From positions 1,746,001 to 1,810,000 of the forward strand of contig NZ_CP067124.1 in the NCBI RefSeq assembly GCF_028553725.1: a DNA stretch of 64,000 nt, written 5' to 3'. This document shows positions 17,278-28,308 of this stretch, piece after piece. Both the position numbers and the translations under genes were made by a program. A model generated the notes under the pieces. The model ran no database searches, was not told where the DNA came from, and saw only the letters and a list, made by a program, of their open reading frames with translations. How positions within the stretch are numbered: the first letter of the stretch is position 1; every line of letters starts with the position of its first letter. Source of the DNA: Paracoccus alcaliphilus (lineage in GTDB: Bacteria > Pseudomonadota > Alphaproteobacteria > Rhodobacterales > Rhodobacteraceae).

Positions 17278-19017
17278 TTATGCGGGGGCGGCGTCGTCGA
17301 GGCGCAGACGCAGGCGTTCGCGTCCGCCCCAGGTCGAGAGTTCCAGTTTGCCCGCGAGGTGGAAATGGCGCCCCTTGGCACCGATCAGCGAGGGGCCGAG
17401 CGGGCCGCTCATCGCCCCCCATGCCACGGCCTCGATCACCGGGCTGCCGGGGCTGCGGAAGCCGAGCCGCAGGTGATTGTCGCCCATGGTCGAGGCGCTG
17501 TCGATCAGTTGGTGGGCGAATGCGAAACGCGGGGCGGGGGCGGCCTGTCCGAAGGGGCCTGCATCCTCGAGCATCCGGAACATGTCGGTCGTGGCGCCCG
17601 AGGGCTCCAGAAGGCCCGAGATCCGCAGGTCGCGGGTGCCGCTGCGGCTGGCGAGGTCGGCAGAGAGGAGGTCGGCCAGACGGTCCATCGCCGCGCCGAT
17701 GCGGTCGGCCTGAACGGTCAGACCCGCCGCCATTTCGTGGCCGCCGCCCTTCAGCAGCAGGCCCTCGGTGGCGAGGCGCTGGATGGCGCGGCCCAGATCG
17801 ACACCGGGGACCGAGCGGGCGGAGCCCTTGCCGATGCCGTTTTCCACCCCGATGACCACCGAGGGCAGGTCTGTGGCCTCTTTGACGCGGGCGGCGACGA
17901 TGCCGACCACGCCGGGATGCCAGCCGTCGCCCGCCGCCCATGACAGGCGGCTGTCGCCGCGGGCCTCGACCTGGGCCAGTGCCTCTTCGCGGACGGCGGC
18001 CTCGATCGCGCGGCGTTCGCGGTTGAGGTTGTCGAGCTCGGATGCCAGTTTTCCGGCGTCCTGCGGGTTGGTGGCGGCGAGGCAGAGTGCGCCCAGATCG
18101 GCGCGACCGACCCGGCCGCCTGCATTGATGCGGGGGCCCAGAAGAAAGCCCAGATGGAAGGAACTGGGCGGGCCGTCGAGCCGCGCGATATCGGACAGCG
18201 CGACCAGTCCGGGGCGCTGGCGGCGGGCCATGACCGCCAGACCCTGACGCACGAAGGCGCGGTTAACGCCGGTCAGGGGGGCCACGTCGGCGACGGTCGC
18301 AAGCGCCACCAGATCCAGCATCGCCATCAGGTCGGGTTCGGGCCGACCCATGCGGCGCAGGATGCGGCCTGCCTGCACCAGCACCAGAAAGACCACGGCG
18401 GCAGCACAGAGATGGCCGAGGCTGCCGTCCTCGTCGGCGCGGTTGGGATTGACCACCGCCAGCGCCGGGGGCAGGGTTTCGCCGCCCAGATGGTGGTCCA
18501 GCACCAGCACATCGGTGCCCTTGGCGGCCTCCAGCGCCTCATGCGCCAGGGTGCCGCAATCGACGCAGATGATCAGGTCATGGGCGGCGGCCAGCCCGGC
18601 CATGGCGGCGGGATTGGGGCCATAGCCTTCGTCGATACGGTCGGGGATATAGAGCGTTGCCTGCCGCCCCTGCTGACGCAGCCAGTCCAGCAGCAGGGCG
18701 GCGGAACTGCCGCCGTCCACGTCGTAATCGGCGAAGATGGCGATGCGCTGGCCGCGGGTGGCGGCATCGACCAGCCGCTCGGCCGCAGGTTCCATGTCGC
18801 GCAGGCACAGCGGATCGGGCAGCAGGTCGCGTAGTTTCGGGGTCAGGAAGGCCGGCGCCTGTTCCGCCGGGACACCGCGTTCGGCAAGGATACGGGCGAT
18901 GGCAAGGGGCAGGGCGGCGCGCTGCGACAGGCCCTCGGCCAGACGTTCAAGCGCGGCGTCGGGGCCGGTCCAGCGACGACCGGAAAGCGAGGATTCGATA
19001 CCAAGAAAAGCGTTCAT
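17278..19017 (-). CDS. recJ: Single-stranded-DNA-specific exonuclease RecJ
   Basis: 579 residues. 5'-3' ssDNA exonuclease of RecF recombination and mismatch repair. DHH-family motifs are present: I FADYDVDG (D97, D99, D101), II with CVDCGT, III VLDHHLGG, followed by the DHHA1 domain with GGGHEMAAGLT and a C-terminal OB-like domain. Length is normal. The gene lies between glpX and polA on the same strand; hairpins on both sides suggest that it may be separately terminated. Confidence 0.95.
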   Translation of the reverse strand: MNAFLGIESSLSGRRWTGPDAALERLAEGLSQRAALPLAIARILAERGVPAEQAPAFLTPKLRDLLPDPLCLRDMEPAAERLVDAATRGQRIAIFADYDVDGGSSAALLLDWLRQQGRQATLYIPDRIDEGYGPNPAAMAGLAAAHDLIICVDCGTLAHEALEAAKGTDVLVLDHHLGGETLPPALAVVNPNRADEDGSLGHLCAAAVVFLVLVQAGRILRRMGRPEPDLMAMLDLVALATVADVAPLTGVNRAFVRQGLAVMARRQRPGLVALSDIARLDGPPSSFHLGFLLGPRINAGGRVGRADLGALCLAATNPQDAGKLASELDNLNRERRAIEAAVREEALAQVEARGDSRLSWAAGDGWHPGVVGIVAARVKEATDLPSVVIGVENGIGKGSARSVPGVDLGRAIQRLATEGLLLKGGGHEMAAGLTVQADRIGAAMDRLADLLSADLASRSGTRDLRISGLLEPSGATTDMFRMLEDAGPFGQAAPAPRFAFAHQLIDSASTMGDNHLRLGFRSPGSPVIEAVAWGAMSGPLGPSLIGAKGRHFHLAGKLELSTWGGRERLRLRLDDAAPA

Positions 19018-19051
19018 GCCCTGCTATGGCCCGAAAAGCCGGTCGGGGGGA

Positions 19052-19086
19052 AGCCCTGACAACCCCATCGAGGGGCCGTCAGGGCT
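19052..19086 (-). terminator. Intergenic hairpin between glpX and recJ
   Basis: AGCCCTGAC (19052-19060) pairs perfectly with GTCAGGGCT (19078-19086), with CCCC/GGGG able to pair further inside the loop. It lies 21 nt past the glpX stop on the minus strand. No T-tract, so it may reduce readthrough or stabilise the glpX 3' end. Confidence 0.5.
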
Positions 19087-19107
19087 GGGCATCCGCCCGC
19101 GCCGCGC

Positions 19108-20073
19108 TTAGCGGATCGGGTTGCGATAGATCATCCGCCGGACCGAGCCGGTCTTCGAGCGCATCAGGATGGTCTCGGTCTGCAGGTAATGCGGTTCGCG
19201 CTTGACCCCCGCCACGATCGAGCCGTTGGTGACGCCGGTCGCGGCAAAGATCACATCGGCGGTCACCAGTTCATCGCGCGAATAGACGCGGTCGAGATCG
19301 GTGATCCCGGCCTTGGCGGCGCGGCCACGTTCGTCATCGTTGCGAAACAGCAGCTTGCCCCACATCTGCCCGCCCATGCATTTCAGCGCCGATGCCGCCA
19401 GCACCCCTTCGGGCGCGCCGCCGGAACCCATATACATGTCGATGCCGGTCAGCGCGGCCTCGGCGCAATGGATCACGCCCGCCACGTCGCCATCGGTGAT
19501 CAGCCGGATCGCGGCGCCGGTGGCGCGGACCTCGGCGATCAGATCCTCGTGCCGGGGGCGTTCGAGGATGCAGACGGTGATGTCGCTGTCCCTGATACCA
19601 CGCGCGCGGGCCAACGCCCGGACCCGTTCCGAGGGCGACATGTCGAGGCTGACCACGTCCTTCTCGTAGCCCGGCCCGATGGCCAGCTTTTCCATATAGA
19701 CATCGGGGGCATGCAGCAACGTGCCGCGCGGGGCCATGGCGATGACGGTCAGCGCGTTCGGCATGTCCTTGGCGGTCAGCGTCGTGCCTTCCAGCGGGTC
19801 CAGCGCGATATCGACCTCGGGGCCATCGCCGGTGCCGACCTCTTCGCCGATGAACAGCATCGGCGCCTCGTCGCGCTCACCCTCGCCGATGACGACGACG
19901 CCCTTGATGTCCAGCATGTTCAGCTGATCGCGCATGGCGTTCACGGCGGCCTGATCGGCGGCCTTTTCGTCGCCGCGGCCGATCAACTGGGCCGAGGCAT
20001 GTGCGGCGGCCTCGCTGACGCGGGCCAGCCCCAGCGAGAGCATGCGGTCATTGAAATCCCGGGGCTTGGTCAT
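19108..20073 (-). CDS. glpX: Fructose-1,6-bisphosphatase, class II
   Basis: 321 residues. Hydrolyses fructose-1,6-bisphosphate in gluconeogenesis (and sedoheptulose bisphosphate in some relatives). Metal/phosphate motifs of GlpX are seen: VIGEGERDEAPML, DPLEGTT, the long GSGGAPEGVLAA loop, and DRVYSRDELV. Length is typical. It precedes recJ on the same strand. Confidence 0.95.
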   Translation of the reverse strand: MTKPRDFNDRMLSLGLARVSEAAAHASAQLIGRGDEKAADQAAVNAMRDQLNMLDIKGVVVIGEGERDEAPMLFIGEEVGTGDGPEVDIALDPLEGTTLTAKDMPNALTVIAMAPRGTLLHAPDVYMEKLAIGPGYEKDVVSLDMSPSERVRALARARGIRDSDITVCILERPRHEDLIAEVRATGAAIRLITDGDVAGVIHCAEAALTGIDMYMGSGGAPEGVLAASALKCMGGQMWGKLLFRNDDERGRAAKAGITDLDRVYSRDELVTADVIFAATGVTNGSIVAGVKREPHYLQTETILMRSKTGSVRRMIYRNPIR

Positions 20074-20156
20074 TTAGGCAGTCCTTCCTGTCCCATCATC
20101 TGCCGCGGCTTCTACGCGCCGGGCCGGGGCGCGACAAGCCTGACGGCGCTAACGGC

Positions 20157-20408
20157 TCAGCTTTCGGCCAGTTCCAGCGCCAGGGCGTGAATGCGGGGCA
20201 CGATGTCGCCAAGGGTCCGGTGAACCAGCCGGTGGCGCTGCACCCGACCCAGCCCGGCAAAGGCGGGACTGACCATGCGGATACGGAAATGGCTTTCGCC
20301 GCCCTCGCGGAAACCGGCATGGCCACGATGGCTTTCGCTTTCGTCGATCACCTCCAGTCGGGTGGGGGTCAGGCTGGCCAGCCTCACGCGCATTTCATCC
20401 GCAATCAT
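20157..20408 (-). CDS. bolA: BolA family protein
   Basis: 83 residues. Class II KH-like fold. BolA proteins pair with monothiol glutaredoxins to handle [2Fe-2S] clusters. The conserved ESESHRGH segment (23-30), followed by ESHFRIRMVSPAF and the helix with RHRLVHRTL, are present, with the histidines expected for cluster or metal ligation. Divergent from the DnaJ-domain gene with 78 nt between, an arrangement common in the family. Confidence 0.92.
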   Translation of the reverse strand: MIADEMRVRLASLTPTRLEVIDESESHRGHAGFREGGESHFRIRMVSPAFAGLGRVQRHRLVHRTLGDIVPRIHALALELAES

Positions 20409-20486
20409 GCTTCATCTCCGTCAAGACCTTCCATGTTTCGTGAAATAGCCTATGCTCCCGGTCCCGAGTCGCAAAGGTGCCCCGAT

Positions 20487-21113
20487 ATGAGCAGTAACGA
20501 CCCGTTCGATTTCGATCTTTCGGCCGCAAAAGACAAGAAGCGCCGCGCCAAGGGTCGGCGTGGCATGTCTGGCGCGTTCGAAACCTCGACCCGGCGCTGT
20601 GACAAGCAGGGCTGCGATGAGCCGGGCCAGTATCGCGCGCCGAAAAGTCCGCGCAACCTCGAGGATTACTTCTGGTTCTGCAAGGACCATGTGCGCGAAT
20701 ACAATCTGAACTGGAACTATTTCCAGGGCCAGTCCGAGGAGGAGTTCCAGGAATTCCTGTCCAATGCGACGGTCTGGGAACGGCCCACCAAACCCTTCGG
20801 CCGCGCGACCGAGGAACAGAAATGGGCGCGCCATGGCGTCAGCGATCCGCTGGAAATCCTCGGGGCGAACGGCACCTCGCCCGAGGCGCGGGCCAAGATC
20901 GGGCGCAAGCTGCCGCCCACCGAACGGCGCGCGCTGGAGATCCTCGAGGCCCGGGACACTTGGAGCCGCGCTGAAATCCGCAAGCAATACAAGTCGCTGG
21001 TCAAGGATCTGCATCCCGACATGAATGGCGGCGACCGCTCGGACGAGGATCGGCTGGCCGAAGTCGTCTGGGCATGGGATCAGGTCAAGGAAAGCCGTTT
21101 CTTTCGCGATTGA
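20487..21113 (+). CDS. DnaJ-domain protein
   Basis: 208 residues from ATG 20487; the reading frame is open further upstream, but the family begins at MSSNDPFDFDLSAAKDKKR. The C-terminal 60 residues form a J-domain (RRALEILEARDTWSRAEIRKQYKSLVKDLHPDMNGGD) with the HPD tripeptide, so it should stimulate an Hsp70 ATPase. The N-terminal part has a cysteine pair (RRCDKQGCDEPG) and FCKDHVREYN, possibly a small metal site. Client unknown. Confidence 0.87.
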   Translation: MSSNDPFDFDLSAAKDKKRRAKGRRGMSGAFETSTRRCDKQGCDEPGQYRAPKSPRNLEDYFWFCKDHVREYNLNWNYFQGQSEEEFQEFLSNATVWERPTKPFGRATEEQKWARHGVSDPLEILGANGTSPEARAKIGRKLPPTERRALEILEARDTWSRAEIRKQYKSLVKDLHPDMNGGDRSDEDRLAEVVWAWDQVKESRFFRD

Positions 21114-21191
21114 ACGCAGAAAAGGGGGCTCGCCGCCCCCCGATTGGCCTGCGGCCAAGCCCCGGCGCATGGCGCCGCGCCTTCGTCGCTG

Positions 21192-21214
21192 AAAAAGGTC
21201 CGCCGGACCTTTTT
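21192..21214 (+). terminator. Intrinsic terminator after the DnaJ-domain gene
   Basis: Perfect hairpin AAAAAGGTCC (21192-21201) / GGACCTTTTT (21205-21214) with a 3-nt loop, ending in five T. A-tract and T-tract make it work in both directions, so it can also end lnt transcription. Confidence 0.85.
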
Positions 21215-21237
21215 CGGACGCTCCTCACCCCCCCCGC

Positions 21238-21309
21238 AGGTATTTTGAAGGAGTGCGAGGGGCAGGTTCACGCGCCCCTTCGCCCCCTCGCACTCCTTGG
21301 AAAATACCT
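21238..21309. repeat. Long inverted repeat with AAATACC-CGGGGG ends
   Basis: AAGGAGTGCGAGGGG (21248-21262) pairs perfectly with CCCCTCGCACTCCTT (21284-21298); outer arms AGGTATTTT (21238-21246) and AAAATACCT (21301-21309) also pair. Immediately outside lies CGGGGG and then a GGGGGC/GCCCCC stem, the same order of parts as in the 3'-end repeat modules, so this may be a head-to-head variant of that family. Confidence 0.7.
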
Positions 21310-21323
21310 CGGGGGACGCCGCG

Positions 21324-22871
21324 TCAGCGGCGGGGGGCAGCGCCCCCATAGCGCCGGATAAGCCCGTGCACCGCGATCACGATCAGGATGAACAGGCAGG
21401 GCAGAATGATGGGCAGGGGACCTCGCTCGGTCCAGACGGTCGGGGGCAGCATGCCGGGCAGGGCGGCGTCGATCTTGCCCGCGGCGCCTAGCTCGAGATG
21501 ATCGCGCAGACGACCGTAAGGATCGATCACCGCGCTGGTTCCGGTATTTGCCGCGCGGATCAGCGGCAGGCCGGTCTCGATGGCACGCAGTCGTGCTTGC
21601 GCCAGATGCTGGTGCGGGCCTGAGAAGCGGCCGAACCACGCGTCATTCGTGACCTGCAGCAGCCATTCGGGGCGGTCCTCGAGGGTGCGCAGATGCTGGG
21701 GAAAGATCGCTTCATAGCAGATCAGCGGCTGGAAAGCGGGAAGCCCCGGCAGGCTCATCAGTTGCGGACCCGGCCCGGCAGAGTAGCCATTACCGTTCTG
21801 TGCCGCGAAGGCGCCGATGCCGATTCGCGCCAGCGTGTCGCCCCAGGGGATATATTCGCCGAAGGGAACAAGGTGGAATTTGTCATAGATGGCGATGCTG
21901 TCGCCCTGATCATCCAGCGCGGCCAGACTGTTGAAATAGCGTTCGCCCTCGCGCCGCTGGATGCCCAGCAACAGGGGCGCGCCGGCGGCCTCGGCCATAT
22001 AGGGGGTGATCTCGGCTGCGTCGTTCAGCAGGAAGTTCACCGCCGTTTCCGGCCAGATGACCAGATCGCGGCGACCGGGCTGGGCGGACAGGTCGATCAG
22101 GCGCTGAAAGAACACCTGCGACCATTCCGGGTCCCATTTTAGGTGCTGTTCGGCGTTGGGCTGCACGATGCGGACGATCAGGTCGCGATCCGGGGGCAGG
22201 GGTTGGTCAAGGCGGGCAAGGCCGGCCGTCCAGATCGCGGCTCCGGCAAGGCATGCGATTATGGTGCCGGGCACAATGCCCCAGCGCGATCCGTTGCGTG
22301 TCAGCAGGCTGGGCAGCGCCGCCAGCGTCAGGGTCAGCGCGCTGAGTCCGATGGCGCCGATCCAGGCGGCGGATTGCGCGATGGGGGTGTCGATCCAGAC
22401 ATGGCCGATCAGCGCCCAGGGAAAGCCGGTAAAGATCCAGCCGCGCAGCCAGTCCGACAGGATCAGCGCGGCGGCGATGGCCAGGATGCGGCGGCGAGGG
22501 CCGGGTGCCAGCCGGGATCCCAGCCAGACCGGGATCGCCCAGAACAACGCCCCGCCCACAGCCATCAAGATCAGGGCGAAGGGGGCCATCCAGCCATAGA
22601 TCTCGGGTTCGACCAGAAACGGTTCGACGATCCAGACAAGGCCCAGCCCGAACCAGCCGATCCCCGCCGCCAGACCGCGCTGGAAGGCCAGCGCCGGGCT
22701 GCACCGCGACAGGCGGGCCAGCAGGACCGCCAGCGCGATCAGCGTGACGGTCCAGATCTCGAACGGGGCAAGGCCAAGCGCCGCCGCCGCCCCCAGCATC
22801 AGATCCGGAAGCAAACGCCCCAGCCGCAGCCGCGAGCGGCGGTGCTGAGGCGGGTTGTCAAGGTCGCGCAT
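21324..22871 (-). CDS. lnt: Apolipoprotein N-acyltransferase
   Basis: 515 residues from ATG 22871 (a GTG at 22886 overlaps the helicase stop and is less likely). Adds the third acyl chain to lipoproteins at the periplasmic face of the inner membrane. About six N-terminal helices, then a nitrilase-like domain with catalytic Glu (near VPFGEYIPWG), Lys (the RRDLVIWPETAVNF region precedes the conserved YDKFHLVPFGEY lysine) and Cys in QPLICYEAIFP, and a final helix. Two bp upstream lies the helicase stop, so the two genes are probably co-transcribed. Confidence 0.93.
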   Translation of the reverse strand: MRDLDNPPQHRRSRLRLGRLLPDLMLGAAAALGLAPFEIWTVTLIALAVLLARLSRCSPALAFQRGLAAGIGWFGLGLVWIVEPFLVEPEIYGWMAPFALILMAVGGALFWAIPVWLGSRLAPGPRRRILAIAAALILSDWLRGWIFTGFPWALIGHVWIDTPIAQSAAWIGAIGLSALTLTLAALPSLLTRNGSRWGIVPGTIIACLAGAAIWTAGLARLDQPLPPDRDLIVRIVQPNAEQHLKWDPEWSQVFFQRLIDLSAQPGRRDLVIWPETAVNFLLNDAAEITPYMAEAAGAPLLLGIQRREGERYFNSLAALDDQGDSIAIYDKFHLVPFGEYIPWGDTLARIGIGAFAAQNGNGYSAGPGPQLMSLPGLPAFQPLICYEAIFPQHLRTLEDRPEWLLQVTNDAWFGRFSGPHQHLAQARLRAIETGLPLIRAANTGTSAVIDPYGRLRDHLELGAAGKIDAALPGMLPPTVWTERGPLPIILPCLFILIVIAVHGLIRRYGGAAPRR

Positions 22872-22882
22872 GGGCGCGGGCC

Positions 22883-25015
22883 TCACGCCTCGGAGTCGGC
22901 GGTGCTGTCGGTCGGGGTTGTGACCGGGCTTTCGGTCGTGCTGTCCTCGGCCGTGTCGGTTTTCTTGCGCCGCGTGCGTCTGGGCTTGGGCGCCGGGGCG
23001 TCCTCGGCGGCGGTCGCCTCTGGTTCGGCCTTCTTGCGGCGGGTGCGCGTGGACTTGGGGGCTGGGGCTTCCTCTGCTGCGACCTCTGCGGCGGCGGCTT
23101 CGGCCTCGGGCGCAGTTTCCACCTTTTTGGCGCGGCTGCGGCGCGGTTTGGGCGCCGGGGCCTCTGCCGGGGTTTCGGCCTCGGCGGTGGGTGCTGCATC
23201 GGCAGGCGCCGGTTCGACCTTCTTGCGGCGCGAACGCGTCGGCTTGGGTGCGACTTCCGCTGCCGGTTCCGGTTGAGCGGGGGCTTCGGTGACCTGGACA
23301 GGTGCTTCAGGGGCAGCAGCTTCGGCGACGGGCGCTTCGGTTACAGATACTTCCGCAGCAGCAGCTTCCGCAGCAGGTGCCTCTTCGGTGCCGGATGCGG
23401 GTTCGGTTGCGGGTTGCGCTTCGGGTGCGGACTGGGTGGTTTCCTTGCGGCGGCGAGAGCGGCGGGGCGTTTTGGTGGGCGCTTCTGCCGGGGCCTCGGC
23501 CACGGGGGTGTCGTCGGTCACATCTGCCTGATCCGAAGTTTCGGCGCTGGCAAGGGCAGGGCGCAGCTCGACCAGCATGAAGCCCGGAACGTGATCGCCC
23601 ATGCCGATGATGGCGGGACCGCGCGAATCGTCGCGGCCACGGCCCCGACGTTGATCGTGGCGGGTGTCACGGCTGCTGCGGCTGTCATCGCGACGGCTTT
23701 CCTCGCGCCGGGCCGCGGGTTGCGGCTGGGGTGCGGGGGCCTCGGCGGGTTGCGGTTCAGGCGCGCGGTCGTCATCGCGGCGGCGGCGACCATTGCCACT
23801 GCGGCTACCGCCTTTGCGGTCGTCGCGCGGACGCGAGGCCGCGCCGGTGGATTCGGTTGGGGTAAAGCCTTCGGGCGCGGGGCTGCGGGGCAATGCCTGC
23901 TTGACCAGATTCTCGATCGCCGACAGCAGCTTTTCATCAGCGGGCGTCCCGATCGAGATCGCGGTGCCCTTGCGGCCAGCGCGACCGGTGCGGCCGATGC
24001 GGTGGACATAATCCTCGGCATGGCTGGGCAGGTCGAAGTTGAACACATGGCTGACGGCGGGAATGTCCAGCCCGCGCGCGGCCACGTCCGAGGCGATCAG
24101 CAGTTTCAGCTTGCCATCGCGGAAGCCGTCCAGCGTGCGGGTGCGGTGGCTCTGGTCCAGATCACCGTGGATCGGGGCCGCGTCATAGCCGTGCGATTTC
24201 AGCGACTTGGCAAGGATATCCACATCGGTCTTGCGGTTGCAGAAGATGATGGCGTTGGTCAGCGCCTCGCCCTCGCCGTCGATGATGGCGCGCAGCAATT
24301 CGCGCTTCTGCTTCGAGGTCTGATCCTTGCGGGTGGGGGTCAGCTCGACCAGCTTCTGGGTGATCGTCTCGCTGGTGGTGGCCTGACGCGCGACCTCGAT
24401 CCGTTCGGGGGCGTGCAGGAAGGTGTTGGTGATCCGCTCGATCTCGGGGGCCATGGTGGCGCTGAAGAACAGCGTCTGACGGGTGAAGGGCGTCAGCTGG
24501 AAGATGCGTTCGATATCGGGGATGAAACCCATGTCCAGCATCCGGTCGGCCTCGTCCACGACCATGATCTGCACGCCGGTCAGCAGCAGCTTGCCACGTT
24601 CGAAATGATCCAGCAGCCGGCCCGGGGTCGCGATCAGCACATCGACGCCACGGTCGATCAGCTTGTCCTGTTCCGAAAACGACACGCCGCCAATCAGCAG
24701 CGCCTTGGTCAGGCGGGTATGCTTGGCATAGATGTCGAAATTCTCGGCCACCTGCGCGGCCAGTTCCCGCGTCGGGCACAGCACGAGGCTGCGCGGCATA
24801 CGCGCGCGCGCGCGGCCACGGCCCAGCAGGGTGATCATCGGCAGGGTAAAGCTGGCGGTCTTGCCGGTGCCGGTCTGGGCGATTCCCAGCACGTCGCGGC
24901 CTTCCAGCGCCGGGGGGATCGCGCCCGCCTGAATCGGGGTCGGGGTTTCATAACCCGCCTCGGCGATGGCGGTCAGGACCTTCGGGTCCAGCTTGAGGTC
25001 GGAGAATTTCGTCAT
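22883..25015 (-). CDS. DEAD-box RNA helicase with long basic-repeat tail (RhlE-like)
   Basis: 710 residues from ATG 25015 (MTKFSDLKLDPKVL), the point where family homology starts. Helicase core in residues 1-375: Q motif, AQTGTGKT, PTRELA, DEAD (VVDEADRMLDMG), SAT, and HRIGRTGRAG. The C-terminal 330 residues are disordered: first an Arg/Asp-rich part, then Ala/Glu/Pro-rich linkers punctuated by five basic patches (RRSRRRK, RSRRKK, RRSRAKK, TRTRRKK, RRTRRKK). Such tails bind RNA or ribosomes. RhlE-type helicases act in ribosome assembly and cold adaptation. Confidence 0.9.
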   Translation of the reverse strand: MTKFSDLKLDPKVLTAIAEAGYETPTPIQAGAIPPALEGRDVLGIAQTGTGKTASFTLPMITLLGRGRARARMPRSLVLCPTRELAAQVAENFDIYAKHTRLTKALLIGGVSFSEQDKLIDRGVDVLIATPGRLLDHFERGKLLLTGVQIMVVDEADRMLDMGFIPDIERIFQLTPFTRQTLFFSATMAPEIERITNTFLHAPERIEVARQATTSETITQKLVELTPTRKDQTSKQKRELLRAIIDGEGEALTNAIIFCNRKTDVDILAKSLKSHGYDAAPIHGDLDQSHRTRTLDGFRDGKLKLLIASDVAARGLDIPAVSHVFNFDLPSHAEDYVHRIGRTGRAGRKGTAISIGTPADEKLLSAIENLVKQALPRSPAPEGFTPTESTGAASRPRDDRKGGSRSGNGRRRRDDDRAPEPQPAEAPAPQPQPAARREESRRDDSRSSRDTRHDQRRGRGRDDSRGPAIIGMGDHVPGFMLVELRPALASAETSDQADVTDDTPVAEAPAEAPTKTPRRSRRRKETTQSAPEAQPATEPASGTEEAPAAEAAAAEVSVTEAPVAEAAAPEAPVQVTEAPAQPEPAAEVAPKPTRSRRKKVEPAPADAAPTAEAETPAEAPAPKPRRSRAKKVETAPEAEAAAAEVAAEEAPAPKSTRTRRKKAEPEATAAEDAPAPKPRRTRRKKTDTAEDSTTESPVTTPTDSTADSEA

Positions 25016-25301
25016 TAAGGGCTTTCCATTGTGCCGCGTATAGTCGCCACGCGTTGCGTTCCATAGCCGCGCGCCGGTACTGGCGCTGTCGTCTGGGACG
25101 CAATTTCCGCACGCCCCTCCGTGGTCCCGCCGGATGCGAGACTCGCACCGCCTAGACCAATCGCGGCGCAACGTCAATATTTTGCCCGAAATCAACTGCC
25201 GGAACGCGGCGTTCTGGCGACAGGTGCTGCTGAAGGGGCTTTCTGTTGACCTTTCCCATATGCAGGCGTTAACCCGTCGCAATCAAGCAGGAAGCCTTAT
25301 G

Positions 25302-27044
<1,743 letters not shown>

Positions 27045-27117
27045 TCAGAAGGTGCCTCTGCCGGGGTGAGAAGAGCAGTGAACAGTTAAGCCGGAACAAC
27101 CGGCAGGCAGGCAGGCT

Positions 27118-28293
27118 ATGGCAGTGATGGACTTCCGCGAAGGCGGGTACGTTTTCTCGCGTCACAAGGTGCGTCGCGAGTTCGCTTACGATTCCGGCGA
27201 ATGGGAAGAGGCCGAACCCGGCTATCAGGGCGACCCGCGCTATGCGGCGGACCCGGCGGCGGGCGATGGCATTGCCACCCGGATCGCACGGCTGACGCAT
27301 TATCTGGGCGCGCTGGCGTCTGTCGGGCTGATGGTCGGGCTGCTGGCCTGGGGTTGGCAGCTGGTGTCGCGCGACGTGTCCGGCGTGCCGGTGATCCGCG
27401 CCATCGAGGGCGAGGCCCGTTCCGCCCCCGACAATCCCGGCGGCGAACTGGCCAATTACAGCGGCCTGACGGTGAACGAGGTCGCGGCAGGCGCTGCGTC
27501 CGCACCCGTGCAGGAACTGGCGCTGGCCCCCTCGGCATCCGAACTGACCGGCGACGATGTCGCGATGGGCGCCCTCGGGGTAGAGGCGCGCGAACCCTCG
27601 AACCGCTCGGACGTGCCGCTAACCTTCGACGGAGAGCCGATCACACCGCTGTCCGACCGCGAGGCACTGGCCATGGCCGAGGCCGCCGCTGCCGCCGCCG
27701 CGCAACTGGCCGCCGCCGATGACGCGGTCTCGCAGGCGACGATCAGCGATGCTCCGGCGCTGGAAGGCCCGGTGACTAACGTCCTGACCGATGAGAACGG
27801 CGCCCCCGCCGATGACGCCATCGCCGCCGCTCTGGCCGAGGCACAGTCCGTCGCCAATCCGGCGTCGCTGCGGGCTTCCAGCCGCCCGGCGCCGCGTCCG
27901 CGCGAAACCCGCGTCGCATCGGCCCCCGCCACGACCCGGACCGACGCCGCGCCGCAGGCCGCCGCCCCGGTTCCGGCACCCGCCGCCCGCCCGGCCGAGG
28001 CACCTGCTGCCGATCAGCCGGTGCAGCAGGTCCAGCCCAGCTCGGGCGCACAACTGGTCCAGATCGGCGCCTTCGACAGCAATTCCATCGCCCAAAGCGA
28101 ATGGAGCCGCCTGTCCAACAAGCATGGCAGCCTGTTCTCGGGACGCGGTCAGGTGATCCAGCAGCACCAGTCCAATGGCCGCACCTTCTGGCGCCTGCGG
28201 GCCGCGGGTTTCGAAAGCCGCGCCCAGGCGCAGGAATTCTGCGCCGCGCTCAAGGCCGGGGGTACCGACTGCATCCCGATTGCCGCCCAGTAA
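27118..28293 (+). CDS. SPOR-domain membrane protein
   Basis: 391 residues. Cytoplasmic N-terminal 55 residues, one transmembrane helix (about 63-82, LGALASVGLMVGLLAWGW), an Ala/Pro-rich periplasmic linker of some 220 residues, and a C-terminal SPOR domain (about 308-391, QLVQIGAFDSNSIAQSEW ending EFCAALKAGGTDCIPI), which binds denuded septal peptidoglycan. Next gene is nagZ, which acts on peptidoglycan fragments, so a role at the division site or in wall recycling is reasonable. Confidence 0.88.
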   Translation: MAVMDFREGGYVFSRHKVRREFAYDSGEWEEAEPGYQGDPRYAADPAAGDGIATRIARLTHYLGALASVGLMVGLLAWGWQLVSRDVSGVPVIRAIEGEARSAPDNPGGELANYSGLTVNEVAAGAASAPVQELALAPSASELTGDDVAMGALGVEAREPSNRSDVPLTFDGEPITPLSDREALAMAEAAAAAAAQLAAADDAVSQATISDAPALEGPVTNVLTDENGAPADDAIAAALAEAQSVANPASLRASSRPAPRPRETRVASAPATTRTDAAPQAAAPVPAPAARPAEAPAADQPVQQVQPSSGAQLVQIGAFDSNSIAQSEWSRLSNKHGSLFSGRGQVIQQHQSNGRTFWRLRAAGFESRAQAQEFCAALKAGGTDCIPIAAQ

Positions 28294-28308
28294 CGCGCGG
28301 CAGAAAAC

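Larger units (their letters stand above)
21114..21323. other. Hairpin-rich spacer between dnaJ-domain gene and lnt
   Basis: 210 nt without a gene between two converging units. It holds a GGGGGC/GCCCCC hairpin (21124-21141), a terminator (21192-21214), a long inverted repeat (21238-21309) and a further GGGGGC-type stem near 21332. Nothing in it reads as a protein. Confidence 0.7.

Noticed and set aside
14332..17943. Two 576-593-codon plus-strand frames opposite polA and recJ
   Set aside because: Shadow frames: GC-driven absence of stops; the minus-strand proteins have full catalytic motifs.
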